Source: Conexibacter sp. (GTDB lineage Bacteria; Actinomycetota; Thermoleophilia; Solirubrobacterales; Solirubrobacteraceae). Taken from it: DNA of 18,116 nucleotides. The stretch spans positions 1 to 18,116 of the forward strand of contig JAOPZD010000167.1 of assembly GCA_025964295.1 (NCBI GenBank), given 5' to 3'. Below, in pieces: positions 14,058 to 18,116 of the stretch. The stretch's first letter is position 1; every line of letters starts with the position of its first letter. Under the pieces are notes generated by a model. It was not told the DNA's origin and did not search any database. It was given only the letters and a program-made list of their open reading frames with translations. Position numbers and translations under genes: made by a program.

Positions 14058-15235
14058 TCGTCCGTGAGCTCGTAGATCAGACCGAGGAGATGCTCGTCGG
14101 TGAGCGCAAACTGCGGCTTGTGCTTCAAGCCATCAACCGTGAAGTCTCGCTCAACGACCTCGTGCATCGCTTCCCCGTACGCGGCCGCCTCGTTGTGCGT
14201 TGCGCGTTCAGCCCGCGCCGCAGCAGCCAGAGCGCGGACACGAAGGTCCGCAAACGCCGGGTCGCCCCCGGGCGCCCCGGTGCGCCACCGGGTCTCCAGC
14301 GCCTCCCAGTTCGCGCGCAGCAATTGCGCGGCGTTGACCGTCGTCGGTCCGAAGCCACCAAGCACTAGCTTCCGCTCCAGCGTTGACTCGTCGCGCCGTG
14401 GAACATCGTCGAAGCTGAGCTGAGCGCGCGGCTTCGGAATGACAGGCTCGAGTAGCGCCTCATGCAACCGCTGGCGATCGATCGCCCGGCGGCCGATCCG
14501 ATCCTGCGCTCGGACGGTCAATGACGCGCGCTCGGGGTCCGCGAGGTATCTCAGTAACGCAGTGCCATCGACGGGCTCGTCGCGATTGCACCGAGCGATC
14601 AACCCCAACACGCGCTCATACGCGACCTCGGCGTCGGTCGCGGCGAGGTTGGCCGCAGCAAGAGAGGGACGGACGAGGTCCTGCAAGTTGATCGCCCCGA
14701 TGTGTTGCCGCGCGCCCGTCGGCTCGTCCGCCGAGAAGCCCGTCAGGAACGCCCTCACCTCCTCGGCGTCTTCGCTCTCCGTCCACGTTTGGACCTTTTG
14801 GATCCACGCGTCTGGCCGACGGTCGTGACAGGCCTCGATGAGTCCTGCTGCTTTCGCCTTGCCAGCAACCGGCTTTGCGTTCGTCATCAATCGGCAGCGA
14901 GGCTCGCGGCCAAGTCGTTGCCACCGTCTGAACAATCCCACGAGCGCCTCACGCAGCGGACCGAGCGGAAGTACCTGGTCGTCCCGATGCTTGATCGAGA
15001 CAAGCTCGACGATGCCGTCGTCGTAGAACACCATCGCGTCCTCATGGGTCTCGCAGACCACGAGCGTGACGTCGGGCGCGCCGAGCATTGCGAAGACGAG
15101 GCGAGCGGTGCAGTGGTGCTGGTAGTGGTACCGGTCCTGGGTTCCAGTCCCCGAGTCGTCGACTGGGGCGGTTTGAAGCGATAGGTGCCGACGCGGGTCG
15201 TGGGCGACGCCCTGAGAACGGTCTGTGCTGTCCAT
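14021..15235 (-). CDS. lmuA: DUF4297/Cap4-type nuclease effector of a Lamassu/ABC-3C system
   Basis: A 404-residue protein. The N-terminal ~140 residues are a DUF4297-type PD-(D/E)XK nuclease: DDSGTGTQDRYHYQHHCTA (~26-44, the start typical of the family), ETHED (~62-66) and VELVSIKHRDD (~76-86), where K82 is the active-site Lys and the preceding acidic residues supply metal ligands. A helical linker follows, then a C-terminal region (~290-404) that should bind the other components. Cap4-type nucleases degrade DNA when activated, which in Lamassu leads to abortive infection (family knowledge). The frame is open to 15388; I start at the ATG at 15235 because the nuclease homology begins about 25 residues later and the upstream part is low-complexity Arg/Ser. 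First gene of the operon. Confidence 0.85.
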   Translation of the reverse strand: MDSTDRSQGVAHDPRRHLSLQTAPVDDSGTGTQDRYHYQHHCTARLVFAMLGAPDVTLVVCETHEDAMVFYDDGIVELVSIKHRDDQVLPLGPLREALVGLFRRWQRLGREPRCRLMTNAKPVAGKAKAAGLIEACHDRRPDAWIQKVQTWTESEDAEEVRAFLTGFSADEPTGARQHIGAINLQDLVRPSLAAANLAATDAEVAYERVLGLIARCNRDEPVDGTALLRYLADPERASLTVRAQDRIGRRAIDRQRLHEALLEPVIPKPRAQLSFDDVPRRDESTLERKLVLGGFGPTTVNAAQLLRANWEALETRWRTGAPGGDPAFADLRVRALAAAARAERATHNEAAAYGEAMHEVVERDFTVDGLKHKPQFALTDEHLLGLIYELTDECRVWWSARQEL

Positions 15236-15528
15236 TTGCTGTGCGCGAGAACTGGGCGCGCTCCGACAGACGCGCACGACTCCAGAATTCCGCACACTAG
15301 TCCACAAACGGCATCGCGGTAAAGATGATCTACACGATCGGGCGAGCCCCCTCGGTCGATAAGAGCCCGCCACCGCCGCAACCAGCACCTCGGTCGCCTG
15401 GCTTAACGCATCGTCGAGGTTGCCTAACAGGGAAAACAGCGGGCGAGGCTGGAACTCGTCGGCCCGCAGCAGCGCGATGGCGCGCCACTCACCTCAGCGC
15501 CGCTTGGACTCCCCTAACTCGGCGGGGT

Positions 15529-16359
15529 TCATACAGGAGGCAGGAATCCGCCGCTGTTCCCGTTGTCTCGCGGTCGGTAGTAGCCGTTCGCGTTCACGCC
15601 GCCGAAGGGCTGAAACCACGCCTCGTGTCGTTGATCGACCTTGCCCATCTGCTGGCTGATGGAGTCGTGTCCGGCAAGGGCGGCGTCTGCCGGCTCGAAC
15701 ATGTCGAACAGGTCGAGCACATCGGCATCCTCGAAGAGCTCGAAGAGTCCTCTGAGTTCGTCTCTGGCGTGCTCTGCCTCGTCGGCGCTCAGGAGGCCGC
15801 TGCCGAGCTGCGCCTCGAGATCGCCTCTCGCGATGGTCAGCAGCTCGACCGCGACGATCTCCTCGGCCAGGCAACCTGCCGCCTCTTGCAGACCAAGACG
15901 ACACGTCAGCGCCACCGTGGCGGCGAACAAGTTGATGGCCAACGACTCGTTTACCGCACCGGCGAATGCGGGCGGCACGACGCGGTGGGCCACCGAAGTC
16001 GCTTGCCCGTTGGTGACGGCCTCGCGGAACTCGTCAGTCAGCTGGTTAGCCGCACTCGCCAACGCGGCTCGCGCGTGGAGGTCGTCGATGACCGACGGCA
16101 GGTAGAAGAGGACGTCGTTGCCGACGTCACCTCGCGAAACAAGGTACTGGTGACCGGCATGCAGGAGCAGCGGAACGTGCCCCTGCTCGTCGTCGCCGAG
16201 ATGGATCAGCCCGGCGGCGTCGAGCCAATGCAGATCCTCAGCGACCGCGTCCGGGTTACGGCCGAGCTCGGTGGCGACCGCCAGAGGATCGAGCGCTTCT
16301 GCGGCGGCCGCCGACATTGCGACGGCGCGAAGCACGGGTGCAATCGCGGCGAACTTCAT
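15529..16359 (-). CDS. Winged-helix protein of unknown function
   Basis: A 276-residue protein. Residues ~7-55 look like a winged helix-turn-helix: LDPLAVATELGRNPDAVAED, then LHWLDAAGLIHL, the arrangement of ArsR/MarR-like regulators. The rest is helical and Ala/Leu-rich with an acidic run at about 200-222, ending in a Gly/Asn/Pro-rich tail. No catalytic motif is seen. It lies 75 bp downstream of the HEPN toxin gene and 293 bp upstream of the Lamassu operon, all on one strand; the 293-bp gap holds no gene. It might regulate the operon or be an unrelated passenger. No Shine-Dalgarno sequence is visible before the ATG. Confidence 0.65.
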   Translation of the reverse strand: MKFAAIAPVLRAVAMSAAAAEALDPLAVATELGRNPDAVAEDLHWLDAAGLIHLGDDEQGHVPLLLHAGHQYLVSRGDVGNDVLFYLPSVIDDLHARAALASAANQLTDEFREAVTNGQATSVAHRVVPPAFAGAVNESLAINLFAATVALTCRLGLQEAAGCLAEEIVAVELLTIARGDLEAQLGSGLLSADEAEHARDELRGLFELFEDADVLDLFDMFEPADAALAGHDSISQQMGKVDQRHEAWFQPFGGVNANGYYRPRDNGNSGGFLPPV

Positions 16360-16434
16360 CGTTGAATGTTCGCAGCAATCCGTCGCTCCGACCGGCGTCT
16401 TCGATCACGACTCGTAACCGCGAGCGGTCCCGCG

Positions 16435-16767
16435 TCAGGCGAGCAGTTCGTGCAGCGCGCGAAGCAGTTGCGGCAGGTCGCGGCGGACGGTGTCCTCGAT
16501 GATCTGCTTCTGGATGCGAAAGTACTCGTGGGCGATGATGTCGCGCAGCCCAGCGATATCGCGCCAGCGGATGTCCGGTGCGTCTTCGAGACGCTCGGAG
16601 CTGATGTGCTTGGCTGCCTCGCCGATGACGACCAGCCGAAACAGGACCGCGTCCAGCACGATGGCGCTGTCGATCGCCGGCTCCTCCAGGCTGCCACCGA
16701 CGTAGTCGCGGATCGCCTCGAGCGCCTCGACGATGTCGAACAGGCGCTCGCGGTCCTCGCGGCTCAC
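16435..16767 (-). CDS. hepT: HepT-like HEPN ribonuclease toxin
   Basis: A 110-residue all-helical protein of the HepT (DUF86) family, the toxin of a HEPN/MNT toxin-antitoxin pair. The family RX4HXY motif is intact: R75-DIIA-H80-E-Y82 within GLRDIIAHEYF. Other family features are LFDIVEALEAIRDYV near the N-terminus and VIGEAAKHIS at ~47-56. HEPN toxins cleave RNA, and in studied pairs the antitoxin adenylylates the motif Tyr (Y82 here) to silence the toxin. Its ATG overlaps the antitoxin stop by 4 bp, so they are translationally coupled. Length is normal and the gene appears intact. Confidence 0.9.
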   Translation of the reverse strand: MSREDRERLFDIVEALEAIRDYVGGSLEEPAIDSAIVLDAVLFRLVVIGEAAKHISSERLEDAPDIRWRDIAGLRDIIAHEYFRIQKQIIEDTVRRDLPQLLRALHELLA

Positions 16768-17261
16768 ACCGGCACCGCGTCCCGTTGGGCCTCCACCCGC
16801 ACGGCATCGCGCAGGGTGTCGAACGTGGCAACGTCAACCTTCAGGCCCAGCAGCGCACTGGCCTCGCGCCGCAGCGCGACGAGGTCAAGCAGCGTCCGCC
16901 CCGGCTCCAGGTCCACGAGCAGGTCGACGTCGCTGTCCGGGCCGGCTTCCCCGCGCGCGGTCGATCCGAAGACCCGCACGTTGCGTGCCCCATAGCGGCG
17001 CGCGACCTCCAGCAGTTCGCGGCGATGACGCCGCACGACCGACCCGTTGACCCCGATCAGCCGCGCAGTCGGCACCGCGCGCAGCGCCAGCCGCTGACCG
17101 CAGGCCGCGAGCAGCCGCTCGAGCGTCGTCAGCGACGGCTGCGCCGCCCCTGTCTCGTAGCGCGCGATGGCCGACTGCGACGTTCCCGCCGCCTCGGCCA
17201 ACGCGGCCTGTGAGAGACCCGCGCGCATGCGGGTGTCGCGAAGGAGGACCGTGGCGTCCAT
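16764..17261 (-). CDS. mntA: MntA-like nucleotidyltransferase antitoxin with XRE domain
   Basis: A 165-residue protein. Residues ~5-58 are an XRE/Cro-type HTH (MRAGLSQAALAEAAGTSQSAIARYETG, then PSLTTLERLLAACG). Residues ~78-160 are a minimal nucleotidyltransferase: FGSTARGEAGPDSDVDLLVD with G99-S100 and D111/D113, plus a third Asp at ~143 (KVDVATF). It should adenylylate and neutralise the HEPN toxin encoded just downstream, and the XRE domain should bind the promoter. I chose the ATG at 17261. The ATG pair at 17270/17273 overlaps a TATGAT that could be the -10 box of a leaderless transcript. A palindrome at 17272-17287 lies just upstream. The frame is open to 17573, but that extension looks non-coding. 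Confidence 0.9.
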   Translation of the reverse strand: MDATVLLRDTRMRAGLSQAALAEAAGTSQSAIARYETGAAQPSLTTLERLLAACGQRLALRAVPTARLIGVNGSVVRRHRRELLEVARRYGARNVRVFGSTARGEAGPDSDVDLLVDLEPGRTLLDLVALRREASALLGLKVDVATFDTLRDAVRVEAQRDAVPV

Positions 17262-17271
17262 GCCCGTCATC

Positions 17272-17287
17272 ATACCTGATCGAGTAT
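17272..17287. promoter_or_regulatory. Probable operator/promoter of the HEPN-MNT operon
   Basis: ATACCTGATCGAGTAT is an imperfect palindrome (12 of 16 positions symmetric) 10 bp upstream of the antitoxin ATG, overlapping the TATGAT that would serve as the -10 box on the minus strand. It is the natural site for the XRE domain of the antitoxin to repress its own operon. Confidence 0.45.
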
Positions 17288-17338
17288 CGCGCTCAGGAGA
17301 GCGCACCATCAGGCCGCTCAGGCCCACGGTCCCCGCGG

Positions 17339-17530
17339 TCAGTCCCGGTCCCGGCGCTGCTCGTCCAACCCCCGCGCTGCCGTCACAGGTCGCCGCTGGA
17401 GCTTGAGCGGCGGACGCACTCTCAGGACCTCCGACAGACACCGGCGAGCCGGGATCAGCGTGCCGCGTTCGATGAGCGCGGCCACGCCGGTGGGATACCT
17501 CGGCGGGTGATCTCCGCTGGGATGGGCCAT
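17339..17530 (-). pseudogene. Phd/YefM-like antitoxin, C-terminal remnant
   Basis: The minus-strand frame reads GVAALIERGTLIPARR, then a Pro-containing stretch, and ends LDEQRRDRD, like the C-terminal toxin-binding tail of Phd/YefM antitoxins (family: L-x-x-L-I-A-x-G-x-x-x-P-A, then L-x-E-x-R-x-D-R). The N-terminal DNA-binding half is absent and no VapC/Doc toxin follows; the HEPN-MNT pair begins 78 bp further on. This is probably what is left of an older toxin-antitoxin locus. A small intact protein cannot be excluded. Confidence 0.45.
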
Positions 17531-17565
17531 CGCCCTCGGCCCTAACGTCGCGTCGACGATCGCGG

Positions 17566-18116
17566 CTATCCATCGTCGTCTTCGGCGAACGCCTGGTTGA
17601 CCATGTCGACCTCGTGCTCAGACGGCGCGTAGTGCGCGTAGATCTGGGTGGTCTTGGAATCAGCGTGGCCGAGGAACTCCTGGATCGAGCGCAGCGGCTG
17701 CCCCGAGGCCGCCAACCGCGTCGCGAACGTGTGGCGCAAGTTCTTGAACGGGATCACCCGCACCCCCGCGTCGCTGCACGCCTGCCTAAACCGGCGGCTC
17801 ACCTTCGTGCGGTCCACCGGCCGGCCCGTCTCCGGATGGGCGAAGACGAGATCATCGGCCGTCGCGTAGTTCGAGCGCTGCCGCCAGGCGCGCAGAGCGT
17901 CTGCGACCAGATCGGCCATCGGAACCGAGCGTCTCGTCGAAAGGTCCGACTTGCCCTCCCCCGAGTGCTCACCGCGCACGAAGGTGTTGCGCACGCGGAT
18001 GCGCTGCGCCTCCCAATCGACATCGCGCCACCGCAGCCCCAGCAGCTCGGACTGGCGCAACCCCGTCAACGCCGCCACCAGGATGACCACCCGGAGCACC
18101 GGCCCCAGCACGTCCG
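17566..18116 (-). CDS. Tyrosine recombinase/integrase, catalytic domain (5' end outside window)
   Basis: At least 181 residues of the catalytic domain are visible, and the frame is still open at the window edge, so the N-terminal DNA-binding part lies outside. Conserved parts: [13 protein letters not shown] (catalytic Arg I), [13 protein letters not shown] (beta-hairpin Lys), [16 protein letters not shown] (box II, with K-N-L-R in place of the usual H-x-x-R), [17 protein letters not shown] (the His/Trp position and the nucleophile Tyr in T-x-x-Y). Such enzymes integrate and excise mobile elements, often at tRNA genes. The stop lies at the left with the gene pointing into the island, so its attachment site may lie at 17288-17565 or beyond, but I find no copy of the 108-bp repeat there. 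Confidence 0.9.
   Translation of the reverse strand, partial: DVLGPVLRVVILVAALTGLRQSELLGLRWRDVDWEAQRIRVRNTFVRGEHSGEGKSDLSTRRSVPMADLVADALRAWRQRSNYATADDLVFAHPETGRPVDRTKVSRRFRQACSDAGVRVIPFKNLRHTFATRLAASGQPLRSIQEFLGHADSKTTQIYAHYAPSEHEVDMVNQAFAEDDDG

Noticed and set aside
15325..16365. 346-codon plus-strand frame
   Set aside because: Antisense to the winged-helix gene; no recognisable domain and no start signal.
1..18116. CRISPR array, rRNA genes, insertion-sequence transposase
   Set aside because: Looked for regularly spaced repeats, rRNA-like sequence and DDE/serine transposase motifs; none seen.

Overview
The window is GC-rich throughout (GC-ending codons, frequent GTG starts, few Shine-Dalgarno sequences), which fits a high-GC actinobacterium. 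A Thermoleophilia-type soil lineage is possible, but that is a guess. Most of the window looks like an accessory (genomic-island) region next to a tRNA-Pro locus. Only the left end, an MscS-type channel gene at 39-974, looks like ordinary chromosome.

Left boundary (975-1724): a decayed YceI fragment, then, on the minus strand, a terminator hairpin and the 3' half of a tRNA-Pro with anticodon GGG. The tRNA sequence stops at the anticodon stem and is replaced by a 108-bp sequence that recurs about 6 kb away (1617-1724 and 7634-7741, 94/108 identical by eye, no gaps, last 40 bp identical). This looks like a pair of attachment-site scars bounding an island with no recombinase inside it.

Island 1 (1725-7633): a non-coding stretch with two perfect hairpins; a small unknown gene with an operator-like palindrome; a minus-strand pair encoding a two-TM protein and a 915-residue membrane protein that joins a degenerate STAND-like NTPase region to a WcaJ-type polyprenyl-phosphate sugar-1-phosphate transferase; and, divergently, a sigma-70-like regulator followed by a small unknown protein. 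I know of no named system with this composition. It is the best candidate here for something undescribed.

Island 2 (7742-15235): an orphan PD-(D/E)XK nuclease with a HEPN/Toprim_N-like front end starts right after the second repeat. Then come an unknown membrane protein and a protein with two HTH units, followed by a complete three-gene minus-strand operon. That operon encodes a DUF4297/Cap4-type nuclease, a small middle component and an SMC/Rad50-like ATPase with a CxxC...CxxC hook, and I read it as a Lamassu-family (ABC-three-component) anti-phage system.

Right part (15529-18116): an unknown winged-helix protein, a HepT/MntA-type HEPN-nucleotidyltransferase toxin-antitoxin pair whose antitoxin carries an XRE domain, a Phd-like antitoxin remnant, and the C-terminal half of a tyrosine recombinase running off the window. 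All genes from 11584 to 18116 are on the minus strand.

Together this reads as a defence-rich integration hotspot built by successive insertions at or near tRNA-Pro. All functional calls come from reading motifs; no database search was possible.
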